A stretch of 64,000 nt of DNA. Source: Lamellibrachia columna. Its lineage: Eukaryota > Annelida > Polychaeta > Sabellida > Siboglinidae. How positions within the stretch are numbered: the first letter of the stretch is position 1; each line of letters begins with the position of its first letter. Below the pieces are notes generated by a model, which searched no databases, was not told where the DNA came from, and saw only the letters and a list, made by a program, of their open reading frames with translations. The DNA lies in NCBI GenBank assembly GCA_963662155.1, contig OY759264.1:18053642-18117641 (forward strand), given 5' to 3'. Below are positions 28,560 through 43,428 of the stretch, one piece after another. A program made the translations under genes and the position numbers.

Positions 28560-28815
28560 GTATATGTCCTTCATCATTAAATCGGTTCATCTGTTCAAAC
28601 GTTCTTCCTACACTCTCTTTTCCGCTATGCCAATAAGTTGCCAGTCCAAAAAACTGCATTTGTTAAACACCTAAATACAGCCATTGTTCACACGGACTAG
28701 TTTTCGTATAGGTGCAGCCACATGGGCAGCCAAGTCAGGTTTATCTTCCGAACAGATCTGGCATTCTGACACCTACCGGAAGTATTACCTTCCGTTGGCG
28801 GAGGGATGATCGTGA
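28560..28815 (+). pseudogene. DIRS tyrosine recombinase C-terminus
   Basis: SFRIGAATWAAKSGL followed by WHSDTYRKYYL matches the C-terminal active-site region of DIRS/Ngaro tyrosine recombinases. Upstream frames are broken. Confidence 0.7.
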
Positions 28816-29759
28816 GGCGACTTATCCCTCGATGAGACATTGCTAATCCTTTGACGGATCCCATCTTTGGGGTGTACTATTGGTTAGCAAGCTGGATGTT
28901 GCCATCGGCAGTAGTTTGACTTTTGATTCCTATGAATCACATTTACATTAGGTATTATCTGGGGCCTACTCCTTTACCTTTTTCTCTGGCTTTGACCAAG
29001 ACCCGTGCAGCAAATTTTATGGGGTTTGGGTCCCCATCCACAAGCGGGTGGGGCCTGTGGGATTATTACCCGCTGCTTTTGTGTGTAGTGAATAGTAAAT
29101 AATCTAGCTGGTACTATACTTGTGCAATCTGCACTGATGTATATCTTCCCTTGTAATTCATATACCGGAACCTTCTATAACAGCAGTAAGTTTTTTTGAT
29201 CAGAATGTCTTTGACTGTTTGTACAACATTAATTGTATATTTATCGTGCCAGCTTGTATTTCTACATTTCCTGTTATGATTCTGATGTCCTTCTTTTCAG
29301 GTGTGCACAACATGCTGCAAGCATTGTATTTTTAAGTTAGTGTACACAGCGGCAATTCTTATCCTGCGATTTGAATACTAATAAACTGGCCCATTTCCAA
29401 CTTACACAGCAGTTGTTTTTTTTATACAAACGGAGAAAGCGTTGCACGTCCTCATTATTTTACAGAATACACTGAAGATTCACGGGTAATTCCGCTGCAT
29501 AAGCACGCGAAACGCCCAATGCCAATATATTTCGCCCTCTGGTCAATGAGCCAGCAGAAGAAGAACTGACAGTCAGCCAACATAATTTCCCAAGCTTGGT
29601 TCTATGGTACAATGCGAAATATGTAGATGTTAGATATTCCAGCAATGTGCTGGCATGTCCGACGATGTGTATAATTATGTCGGGAAGGCCACAATATGAG
29701 TGCGCGTCAAAAACGACAAATGTAAAGTGACTGCAATAACAACTATTGCAACAGATCAA
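28816..29759. other. No recognisable gene
   Basis: Probably includes the DIRS 3' region (to about 29.1 kb), then AT-rich sequence. No coding segment recognised. Confidence 0.4.
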
Positions 29760-29769
29760 TCAGCAATCA

Positions 29770-30180
29770 TCGAATTGAGCAAGTAGAGAAGCAAGTTGAA
29801 ACAGAAGCTGACAAAGTGTTGGTCGATCAACTAGCTGTAGAAACAGGAAGCGTAGAGGGTAAAGTAACCAGCGTAGCAATGTACATGTAGAAAATAAACC
29901 AAACATTTGACATGGTCAGGGACGAATCCCTAGAGAAAAGGAAAATGACAAAACAATTGATGTAAGGGGCTTAACAGAAAACAAAGAAAAGGGGAACAAT
30001 ATCTAGCCAGTGGACTATTCAAAGACTCAGGATATCAACAGTTTGAAATTACAATCACAGTGAGGCTTGGAATAAAAAATGAGACCACTCGGGGTTATTT
30101 AAAAAAAAAAACAAGAAACAAAGGAAGAAATACTGATAAAATCTGTAAAAGTGTTCTTGTCCTAGCTAAACGGTAAATAT
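29770..30180 (+). mobile_element. Possible LINE ORF1 remnant
   Basis: Broken frames encode a helical QIEQVEKQVETEADKVLVDQ segment, DESLEKRKMTKQL and IDVRGLTENKEKGNN. This pattern (coiled coil then RRM-like start) occurs in LINE ORF1 proteins. Weak support; it could be chance. Confidence 0.25.
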
Positions 30181-31560
30181 ACGTTTGTCGTATTTCTGCG
30201 AATTGTTATTATGTGAACTATTTTCCTGGATATAGTGAGGTAAACGTTAGAGCATATGTATATATATGGATGGCATAAATATGTTATGCAATTGTTTCCA
30301 AGAGTAGTGTGGGAGCCCACGTTGGAAGTTTAACGTTTGGCGTGGAGCATGAACAGGTGATGCAATAATTGTACCATCGATGTTTAGCTTTAGGCGTGGT
30401 ACATAGTTTTAAGGGGTATTAACGTAGTGGAACCGTCCGTAGATTTTTTTTTGAAATTTTGATTGGGTGACGCCGACCTTGTGATGTGGCAGGAAAGTTA
30501 CCATGCGATGGATATAAGACCCTAAGTAAATTGTGTTCGAGAGAAGGGTCAGAACACACAAATGCGGCAGTAAAGTTCCAACGGTGATGTCCGACAAGGG
30601 CCGGGGAATCAGAGTGCGTGGGCAATAGCGAAGTCGCAACCCCTCTACAGCTTCGCTCTGTGTTGGCCGTTTATCTTCTCCACTGCATACTAACTGCCTG
30701 CGATACGATCAGCCGTCTTCGCCGCGTGCGACACCAGTCGTCACGACACGTTAGTCGTCTCCACGACCTATTTACGACTGGCCTTCTGTGCGTCCAGCCG
30801 ACTACGGGCTCAGCAGAACTGCGGCCGAATGACACTCATTCCGCCTGCGTGTTCAGCCTGCGGTGAGACAACGTGACCGACGGCCATTTCAGTTATCGGC
30901 CTAATCAACCCAGCCGATAATCGCGAGGGTGAAGTATTGTTGACTTTGTGCGTCATAGTGTACGCTTCAGTGACTATCTTTGTTTTCGGAACACTGTGTT
31001 ATAAATGTGCAATACGCCTTAATTCCTGCCATGCAGGTTTCTTAACACTGATGTCTGTGTTACGGCTATGAAGAGGAATAGCCTCAACGGTGTACGGTAA
31101 GTTGAACGTAATTTTGTTTTGTTTTGAGGTTATTGCTAACATGTTCTATAGTTAAGTTTATTTAATTATTTGTATTAGCTAATATGTTTTGATTAATTAT
31201 AAACATATTCATGTTGACTAACTGATGTTGCTTCTCATTTGTAGAAATATCCTACACACATACGTTGAGCTTGATTTAATTATGGTTCGCCCCTAGTTTT
31301 CGAGCCACTTTGCGCGGACCTCCACCAAAATCCGTGACAACGTTCTTATATAGCGCAGTATCCAATCCTCGGGACTGTTCAGAGCTTTACACTTCACCCG
31401 CTGCAAGATCTGTTCATTCCAACGCCATCTCGACTTCTCTGGGAAGCATTCAGCCATGCTGCAATTACTGCGTGAAGACTATCCGTTCACATATCCACTA
31501 ATCTCTGTAGCCAGGTACTCATTTATACAGATGAATGAAATATGGAGTGAAAGAAAACTT
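30181..31560. other. No recognisable gene; GC-rich patch at 30.6-30.9 kb
   Basis: A CpG-rich patch (30600-30910) rich in CGTCGT/ACGACG words, with an 82-codon open frame I do not recognise. The flanks are AT-rich. Confidence 0.4.
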
Positions 31561-31565
31561 CGAAC

Positions 31566-31637
31566 GGCGGCTGTAGAATTCGAACCCGGGTTTCTCTATT
31601 GAGAGCCTGATGCTCTAATCGCTACGCTACCGCGCCC
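31566..31637 (-). mobile_element. tRNA-like SINE head
   Basis: Minus strand begins GGGGCGCGGTAGCGTAGCGA, then TTAGAGCATCAGGCTCTCAA and a perfect B box GGGTTCGAATTC. The 5' and 3' ends do not pair as an acceptor stem, so this is a pseudo-tRNA or SINE promoter rather than a working tRNA. The start resembles the head of the element at 3168. Confidence 0.55.
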
Positions 31638-31832
31638 CATACCTAGCAATTGCCAAAGAGTGTAAAGATAAGGCTTCAAATACCGGATCCGTAGATCTTG
31701 ACAACCGGTCCAGTCGTACTGCTTTCATGACTGGAACCATGAGCCGAAACGAGTTTATGCAAAGCAATTCCTCTCGAAAATCACAGCGAAAGTAAGCGTT
31801 CACCTATCACGAAGCACTATAAGCCAGACAGT

Positions 31833-32040
31833 TGCAAAGTATTTATAACCTATGGAGACTAGGATCGCAGGCAACAATCGAATCACGCTCCGTCGGAGTA
31901 ACGGTAATTGCAAAGTATTTATAACCTATGGAGACAAGGATCGCAGGCAACAATCGAATCACCCTTCGTCGAAGTAACGGTAATTCCAAAGTATGTATAA
32001 CCTATGGAGACAAGGATCGCAGGCAACAATCGAATCATTG
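31833..32040. repeat. 76/77-bp tandem repeat, about 2.7 copies
   Basis: AAAGTATTTATAACCTATGG recurs at about 31836 and 31913, and with one change (GTATGTATAACC) near 31988. GGATCGCAGGCAACAATCGA is conserved in each. Confidence 0.93.
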
Positions 32041-32120
32041 ACATGCCCGGACAGGAACGGTGTGGGATCGCAAACCCACTTATTAGCTTTCCCGTCAAAC
32101 GCAATCCGCAGCGTTCAGGT

Positions 32121-32309
32121 TGTCGTGTTATTTATTGTATACTCACACTTTGTATAATGTGTAATTTAACATATATCAGGATAAACCATGAATGTGAATG
32201 ACACAACTAGGTTGGTTGAAGAGTAGTGTCATTCACATTCATGGCTTATCCTGATATATGTTAAATTACATATTATACAAAGTGTGAGTATACAATAAAT
32301 AACACGACA
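32121..32309. repeat. 84-bp-arm inverted repeat (near-perfect hairpin)
   Basis: Left arm 32121-32204 and right arm 32226-32309 are reverse complements with only about two mismatches, separated by 21 nt. Arms start TGTCGTGTTATTTATTG and end AATGTGAATGACAC. Foldback element, MITE or hairpin-RNA source; it lies just upstream of the Gypsy remnant. Confidence 0.95.
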
Positions 32310-32660
32310 TGATGTCAGACGGGATCAAGGCCATGCACACAGGTAACAGACAATATTATTAATGGTTGAAACGGAGAAAAACAAACTCCGAAGCCGATGA
32401 CCTGACGAGGTCACGAGACAGTGTCATTGATTGGGCGATAAAACAGTTGCGTTCCTTAGACGGTGTAAAAGCCAATACACTCGTATACAGGGCATGAACT
32501 ATCAGTGTCATAAACACAAATATGACAATGCAAGGCGGTATATACTGTTCACACACCGTTGTGACGCTGATATGTGTGTTATAGGCCTACTCGTCACTGA
32601 CAGTGACATATATAAAGTTGTAAGGCTGCGACACAGCCACAACACAGCGTTATAGTAGTA

Positions 32661-33075
32661 GTGCTGCCGCGTTCATACACGTTGTCGGCTGACAGCGATG
32701 ACGTACGCCGCAAACTAATTGCCAAGGACAAGACAACAACATTGGATGAGGCATTGGCCATAGTACGAGCATATGAAGGTACAGAGAGGCAAATGGAAGA
32801 CATCCAGGACACCCGGCAAGTACAGGCAGTAAACAGACAACGTCCCCAATACAGGAAGATGGAGATGGAGATCTTCTTGGTTGCTATAATTGTGGAAAAA
32901 CACACACTAAAAGTGACACATGTCCGGCGGCAGAATCTACCTGTCGATATTGCACTCTCAAGGGACACTGGGCTTGCGTCTGTCTCAAGAAAAAACGAGA
33001 CCAAAAGAGTGGAGCAAGACGCCAACAACAGCCCCAGAACCGGTCGAAAGGCAATCGAGGCTACTATGGAAAAAA
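32661..33075 (+). pseudogene. Gypsy gag C-terminus and zinc knuckles
   Basis: DVRRKLIAKDKTTTLDEALA and AIVRAYEGTERQMEDI are typical of the Gypsy gag C-terminus. After a frameshift near 32870 the knuckle CYNCGKTHTKSDTC (32882-32923) and a second Cys-rich unit CRYCTLKGHWACVC follow in the protease frame. Confidence 0.75.
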
Positions 33076-33079
33076 GAAA

Positions 33080-33718
33080 GTGCATACTGTTAATGACAAC
33101 GGTGAAAGCGACAAAGCGGATGACGACTTTGTGCTCGATACAGTCGAAACTACGCCGCTTGCAAAACTTGAATCCATATTCAAAGAAGGAAGCAAGTCCC
33201 AAGCCTTCGCGAACGTAAAGATGACGGGACAAGACACAGACGTACTTGTGAAATGCAAAATTGACAGTGGAGCAGAGGTTAACGTAATGCCACTACGCAC
33301 ATTCAAACACCTATTCCCAGACAAACAAGACAAACATGGAAGGTCACTACGTTTACAGAAGCCCAAAGTCGGCTTGAGTGCTTATGGTGGTACAAAGGTA
33401 AAGCAGTATGGATGTTTTACGCTACGTTGCACACACAGCGACATCGCACTCGACATCGAGTTTCAAGTCACTCAAGACAGAGGGTCAACAATGCTAGGAC
33501 TGCAAGCATGTATGGACTTGAGACTGATTTCGCTGAACTGTGAACAGAAATCATCATGCTATGACTGTCACGACACCAGTCAAGTTTCTTTACTGAAGAA
33601 AGAGGGAGACAACCCATCATCTAGTGGTAGGAAGGGTGATGCAAAAGGGGACCTACTCAACAAATACCCGAAATGCATTCGAGGTGTTGGTCTTTTTTTC
33701 TGGCGAGTACCACATTGA
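33080..33718 (+). pseudogene. Gypsy aspartic protease
   Basis: CKIDSGAEVNVMPLRTF holds the catalytic D-S-G and STMLGLQACMDL the second conserved segment of a retropepsin. The frame is open, but it is separated from RT by a frame change near 33640-33700. Confidence 0.75.
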
Positions 33719-34571
33719 CCTGAAGCAGGACGCAGAGCCTGTCATACATCCACCAAGACGCGTCCCTGAATCGTTGAAGGAATCGGTGAAGAAGGAACTG
33801 AGTCGAATGATTCAACTAGACATCATCGAGAAGGTTGTCCAGCCCACTGACTGGGTTAACAGTGTCGTTTATGTGACCAAACCATCAGGTGAGATACGTA
33901 TATGCCTGGATCCAAAGGACTTGAACACATGGATAAGAAGACCTCATCACTACACACAGGTTATGGACGACATACTACCTCAACTGCAAGGCGCTAGTGT
34001 TTTCACAATACTAGATGCACGATCCGGATACTGGAATGTGAAGCTTGACGACGAGTCGAAGCTGCTCACAACGTTCAACACGCCACACGGGCGGTACTGC
34101 TTCCGCCGTCTTCCATTTGGCTTAGTTTCCGCACAAGATGTGTTCCAGAAGAAAGTTGACCAGACTTTCGAGGGTCTTCCTGGAGTTGTTGCAATCACTG
34201 ATGACATCGTTGTGTTCGGCAAAACAGAGGCTGAGCATGACAAGCACCTGGACAACGTCATGAGACGTACGCAAGAGGTCGGTCTATGTCTCAACCCTGA
34301 CAAATGCGTTGTGAAATCAAGAAGAATCAAGTTCTTCGGAAACTACCTCTCGTCGAACGGGTTAGAACCTGACCCGGGCAAGATTGCAGCAATCGTTGAC
34401 ATGTCGCCACCGACAAGTGCCCAGGAACTGCAAAGCTTCCTTGGTATGATAAACTACCTAGGACGCTACACGCCAGATCTCGCGACCACAACAGCACCCC
34501 TCCGTGATCTAATCAAGAAGGACAGTGTCTTTCTGTGGGCCCTGAGCATCAGAAAGCGTTCAAAAACGTGA
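33624..34571 (+). pseudogene. Gypsy reverse transcriptase
   Basis: HPPRRVPESLKESVKKEL, PTDWVNSVVYVTKPSGEIRI, FTILDARSGYWNVKLD, RYCFRRLPFGLVSAQDVFQK and the catalytic box VVAITDDIVVFGK (I-T-D-D in place of the usual Y/V-x-D-D). The thumb/connection LQSFLGMINYLGRYTPDLA follows. The domain is nearly intact; the frame then shifts into RNase H. Confidence 0.88.
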
Positions 34572-34690
34572 AAGAAGCAATCACTGCAGCATCAACATTG
34601 GCTTACTTCGACTCCAGCAAGCCAGTCACCACACAGACAGACGCGAGTAAAAGGGGAATTGGCGCGAGACACTTCTACAAAATAACACGA
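34535..34690 (+). pseudogene. Gypsy RNase H start, truncated
   Basis: TLAYFDSSKPVTTQTDASKR gives the first catalytic Asp region of RNase H. Homology ends near 34665-34690. Confidence 0.7.
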
Positions 34691-34699
34691 CACAGGTTT

Positions 34700-35340
34700 C
34701 TCCGGATTATGTGTCAGACCGCAGCGACCGAGCCGTCCGGTCAAACTGAGAGTACATATGTTAGATGCCAATCTTCGCCTGAGCCAGCAGAACGATGTCG
34801 TCCGCAAACGCCAAGTGATTGAGACGAGGACCGTCTTCACCGACCACAATTCCCATCTCAGAATCCAGTGACTGCAACGTCTAATCGATGATACAGCTGA
34901 ACAGTAGCGGCGAGAAACAATCTCCATGACATACCTCCCTGTTCCGCGGCAGGGGGTTACTATACTGGCCATCGACGTGCATGGATGTGGAAACACCTGA
35001 ATTCAGGCTACGCATGTAGTCAGTGATGGGCCATGACACCAAATTATCCTTGTCGCCAAGAAGGGTGAAGACTGGGACACTGAGTCGAATGCTTTAGAAA
35101 CATCCATGAACGCTTTAAGTTAATCACACCTTTCCGTCACAGTAGAAAGATATTGTCTGCTATCCGGTCTCCTGTACAAAAAATCGTTGCCTCGAGTCAA
35201 ACTCCATGCTCTCGGACATCCGTGCCGCCAGTAGTCGACAAAGATACGACAAACAAAACTTGACATTGAGATCAGGCTGTGTTGCGACCTTGGGGATGAG
35301 CACCGTTCGACCCTAACGGAATTCGGCAGGATGATACCCA
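34700..35340 (-). mobile_element. LINE reverse transcriptase fragment
   Basis: The minus strand encodes AFMDVSKAFDSVS (near 35100), GDCFSPLLFSCIID and LNHLAFADDIVLLAQAKIGI (near 34780-34830). These are the RT core and catalytic ADD box of a non-LTR element, in shifted frames. Truncated at the Gypsy junction. Confidence 0.75.
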
Positions 35341-36088
35341 ACGTACAGCCATGTTGAATTGTGCGAGGAGAGCACGGGATTTTGACGTTTCACATATTCA
35401 ACGTTTTCTTGTCAGTCAAGGCCTGCAGCACCACTGTTGGTGTTCCGTAGAGTCGTTATCTCGTGTCCGGACAGGGCTGTTCTCAAAACCCATGCACCAC
35501 CAAGGGCAAATATGTTCTGCGTTGCGTACGTCTCCCAGTTGCTGCAGCCGGGTCAGCCGCTTCCTTCCGCCTGGTGGCGTCCGGCGCCTCCCCTTCTTCC
35601 CTTGTCCTTCCGTCAATTGGATGACAGTTTCTCTAGTTCTAGTCACTCCAGATTCTCTTTCCCATTGAAGTGTTTCTAAAGCCTGGTTAAATAGCCGGTA
35701 CGGAAGTCAACGAGTTTCATAGAATCAGTATTGCATATGTAGCCAAGTGTAGCCTAGTTTATCACATAATCGTGACTTCAACGAGATACGCTCATCCTGA
35801 GCCTCGGACCGTAGATTCCGTAGATTCTTCATTGTCAAGAAATTCACCATCGTCCCAGACTGCGCGACTCTCGTCTTCCAACCGGGGATCCTACGACGGC
35901 CGTGATCAACCACCGCGTCTAAGAGACACATTAACATGTATTTTTTTCATTCAGGTTTTGTATCATCGCTTTTGTCTCCTCAACCACACCCTTCCTCCTC
36001 TATGGGGTGACATCACCCAGCGCACGCCGTACATCCGCCCGCCCATCTCGTCAACAGCGGCGGGGCTGAGATCACCCGGAACAAAACG
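35341..36088. other. No recognisable gene
   Basis: Balanced composition, short frames only. It leads into the (CCCG)n tract. Confidence 0.45.
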
Positions 36089-36676
36089 CGCCCGCCCGCC
36101 CGCCCGCCCGCCCGCCCGCCCGCCCGCCCGCCCGCCCGCCCGCCCGCCCGCCCGCCCGCCCGCCCGCCCGCCCGCCCGCCCGCCCGCCCGCCCGCCCGCC
36201 CGCCCGCCCGCCCGCCCGCCCGCCCGCCCGCCCGCCCGCCCGCCCGCCCGCCCGCCCGCCCGCCCGCCCGCCCGCCCGCCCGCCCGCCCGCCCGCCCGCC
36301 CGCCCGCCCGCCCGCCCGCCCGCCCGCCCGCCCGCCCGCCCGCCCGCCCGCCCGCCCGCCCGCCCGCCCGCCCGCCCGCCCGCCCGCCCGCCCGCCCGCC
36401 CGCCCGCCCGCCCGCCCGCCCGCCCGCCCGCCCGCCCGCCCGCCCGCCCGCCCGCCCGCCCGCCCGCCCGCCCGCCCGCCCGCCCGCCCGCCCGCCCGCC
36501 CGCCCGCCCGCCCGCCCGCCCGCCCGCCCGCCCGCCCGCCCGCCCGCCCGCCCGCCCGCCCGCCCGCCCGCCCGCCCGCCCGCCCGCCCGCCCGCCCGCC
36601 CGCCCGCCCGCCCGCCCGCCCGCCCGCCCGCCCGCCCGCCCGCCCGCCCGCCCGCCCGCCCGCCCGCCCGCCCGCC
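36089..36676. repeat. (CCCG)n tract, about 588 bp
   Basis: Uninterrupted CCCG repeat, about 147 copies. The minus strand is (GGGC)n and has dense G-quadruplex potential. Open frames on both strands (poly Pro-Ala-Arg, poly Gly-Arg-Ala) are repeat artefacts. Confidence 0.98.
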
Positions 36677-37355
36677 AGACTACTCCGTGTGTGGCATCAA
36701 TATTTTGTTGGTCACATGTCGATATCGTCATGCTCTGATAACTGTTACCCTACTGCGGTCCAAACGTCCGTCATAAGAGCGAACCTAAACGGAGAGGCCG
36801 TCGACGCATAGTCTCCGTTGTGACACACACTTCAGAGGTAAGGGGACAGGGAATAGATCCTACATAGGTAGCACCGTTCGAGTAAACTATCAGTAGTGTC
36901 TAGTGGTGTTCAGTGCGATTACTGCTGCGATCAATGCAGCCGGCACCCTGCTTTTGAAATACATACAGCGCCACATTCCGTGCGGCCTCGTCGCTGTGTG
37001 TGCCGTAAGGTCGCACTGCTGGCCTGATCAGTCGACCATGCCAGCTAAAAATACCTTTGCTATGCATAAATTTGTGATTGCTCAAGCACGTCGCTGTATC
37101 GTAGCTTATACGGTCAGGCGGTTGCGCCAGCGTCATATGAACTATGGACCCCCAGCTATTTGGACCTGCGGTGCACATATGATATGAAATTTGGACACGC
37201 TTGTACAAACCTAATCATGATAATTATATAGTATAATAATTATATAGTTTAATAACAGTATCCGCCTTAATCAATGTCATCGAAAGGTTGAAGATGTGGG
37301 GTCCATTTCTAATGCCATGATTCATAATAATACATAACACCCACTCAACATAACG
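36677..37355. other. No recognisable gene
   Basis: Unique sequence with small overlapping open frames on both strands near 36900-37200, none resembling a known protein. Confidence 0.45.
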
Positions 37356-41070
<3,715 letters not shown>

Positions 41071-41084
41071 GCAGTGAACATATT

Positions 41085-42070
41085 GCTTAGGTTGACTGAG
41101 ACAGTGGGGGTTGGAGTGGACAGAATGAGACAGTGGGAGTTGAAGTGGACAGAATTAGACAGTGAGGTTGATGTGGACATAATTAGACAGGGGGGTTGAA
41201 GTCGACAGCATGTGACAGTGTGGGTTGAAGTGGACACAGTGAGACAGTAGGGGTTGAAGTGGACATAATGAGACAGTTGGGGGGTTGACGTTGACAGTAT
41301 ACAGCAGTGACGGTCGACATAGAGTGACTAAGATGGTGAGGTTTGAATGACAGACTGAAACAGTAGGGGTTGCAATCCGCAGAAAATCAGTTGCTATCTT
41401 CAAAACAACGTATGTGCAACAGTGATTCGGGTGCAGTAGAGTCGCGGATCGGCAAATGCCACAAGTCACAGACCCGGTTGGCTCGCCCGGACAGTGATGG
41501 TTGAATTGAACTGACTGAGACAGTGGGGGGTGAGGTGACCATACTGATACAGTGGGGTTGAAGTGGACACAATGAGACAGTAGAGATTGAAGTGGACATA
41601 CTGAGATAGTGCGTGTTGAAGTGGACGTATTGAGACAGGGGAGGTTGAAGTGGTCAGGCACAGTGGGGATGACACTGGAGAGCCTACGACATGTAGATAA
41701 ATTGAGACAGTTGTGGTTTAATCAGGACAGGACGAAAGTGTAGTAATCAAGTGGGCAGGCTTGTTCGGCGGTGTTAATTTAAGCATATTTAACGGGGGGT
41801 TAGACAGACTGACAGAGTGATTGTTTAAAGTGGACATGCTGAGACAGTGGGGTTGAAATGCATAGATAGTGGTCAGAATGAGACAGTGGTCGTTGAAGTG
41901 ATCATATTGAGGCAATGGGGGTTGGAGTGGTCATAATTTTACAGTGGTCATTGAAGTGGACAAACCGAGACAGTGGTGGTTGAAATGGACATACTGAAAC
42001 ACTGGAGGTTGAAGTGGTTAGACTGAAACATTGGGGGGTCGATGCGATTAGACTGAGACAAAGGGGTTCA
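41085..42070. repeat. Degenerate minisatellite, unit about 28-30 bp
   Basis: Many variants of GAGACAGTGGGGGTTGAAGT followed by GGACATAAT-type sequence, interrupted by unique DNA near 41380-41480 and 41660-41820. Confidence 0.9.
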
Positions 42071-43425
42071 AGCGGCAGACAGTATATTTCATTCCAAAAG
42101 AACAACATGCGTAGGATAGTAAATAAAATTTGCATAGCCTCAACAAAACTATATTCTAGATACTAATTTATGTTATACAGTTTTAAATGTAGATAAAATA
42201 AAATATATTATACTTGCAGATATTGTTTTGATGCCAGGCGCAAGCTGACTTATGGTGCTATAGATAACAATAACCGAAATCGTATACGTGACTGATATGG
42301 CCTACTGCTGTGCAAGTGATCGACGTCGTAGTAAGAGTTACGTTTTATAATATAATTACACTCGTTGGGGCAAAGCTAAGGCTGATAAGTTTTGTAAACT
42401 TGTTTCTACTGACTACTGGGCAGGTGAAATATGCCAAAATCCAAGAAACAGGTATAAATATCGTTGAATTGCTGAGTAGTGATACTTAAAGCATCGAGAC
42501 AGTAAATTACCTTATGATAATTTCGCAATGTTCAACTTTTGCAATGGTTTTGCTTCACTTTGCTTTAAATGTTACAACTTGAACAATTCTGTCCAATATA
42601 CATTGCAATTATATGTTGGGGCAACAGGTTTTAATAATAGTGTGTACATGTGTATACAACGAAATTTGTTATTGCGACTGACGTTGCACAACGTCATGAT
42701 TGTCTAATGTTCTAAACTCTCGACATGTAATGTGTCTGTTCATAGGTTTGAAGCATCACGGCTTTGATATACTCAAAGGAAGGGCGAGTCAAACGTTTAT
42801 GCGTAAATTTGTCATAGCAATTCGCTACATAAAACAAAGCAAGGCATAATTATAAGACAAAACAAATTATTCTAAAAGTGTTGGCTTATACATCCATTAA
42901 TTAGCACACAACTGTTTTTATTTCAAAACCCCATACAAAAATCACATTCTTAGGCATAATAGTAGTATAAGTTTCCTTAATATTTACTTCTTTAAGAAAA
43001 AATAACGTATAATGACATCTATGGCCATGACAATTCCGGACACTTGTTCATGGTGGGCAAGCCAACATGACATTTTACACTTTTGCAGGCATTGTTTGTC
43101 AGTAGCAGGAATCCATGATAGACTAATCGTTTATGCGATGGGAGAAAGGTGTGGGTGGACGCCACCCTCGATTTTCTATTTGAAGGTCATGTTCAATGTC
43201 ACAAAGTTAAAATGGGTATTTTGAGATTGTGTGTGCATTTATGCCACATTCACTAGATCTATCAGAAAAAAACTATATTATTTTTTTGTCGTATATACGT
43301 ACCTTGTCTAAGTATTTAACAGGTAATATTTTATATTTTTAACAGGTAATATTTTATATGTTCGACGGTTGGTTGTTCAGGTGTGTCATGCAGGTGACGC
43401 TCAAAATATTATAGCGAGTCCTCCG
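42071..43425. other. AT-rich, no recognisable gene
   Basis: Short frames only. Confidence 0.45.
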
Positions 43426-43428
43426 TCA

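Larger units (their letters stand above)
26640..28815 (+). mobile_element. DIRS-type retrotransposon, decayed
   Basis: Plus-strand order gag-like, RT, RNase H, tyrosine recombinase. RT: GKGVFIAKADLQDAFRIIPV and DYRLLGFKFEVLKF near 27250-27350. Downstream: KRKIATLKEMQSLIGSLHFG near 27710, the DIRS hallmark after RT. RNase H: LITDASSFAYGVVMGD near 27960. YR: FRIGAATWAAKSGLSSEQIW then HSDTYRKYYL near 28700-28790, holding the HxxR-type Arg and the Tyr nucleophile. Numerous stops and frameshifts make it inactive. Two further fragments of the family lie at 9.4 and 12.5 kb. Confidence 0.82.
32655..34690 (+). mobile_element. Ty3/Gypsy LTR retrotransposon, decayed internal region
   Basis: Order gag, zinc knuckles, protease, RT, RNase H on the plus strand, spread over shifting frames (gag frame 3, knuckles/protease frame 2, RT frame 3, RNase H frame 2). 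Integrase and a 3' LTR are absent; the remnant stops in RNase H near 34.68 kb where a minus-strand LINE piece begins. No LTR pair was identified. Confidence 0.85.

Noticed and set aside
31566..31637. Functional tRNA gene
   Set aside because: A and B boxes are present, but acceptor ends do not pair and the anticodon arm is poor; a SINE head is more likely.
35772..36776. Long open frames through the (CCCG)n tract on both strands
   Set aside because: Pure Pro-Ala-Arg or Gly-Arg-Ala text produced by the repeat; no unique flanking domain.
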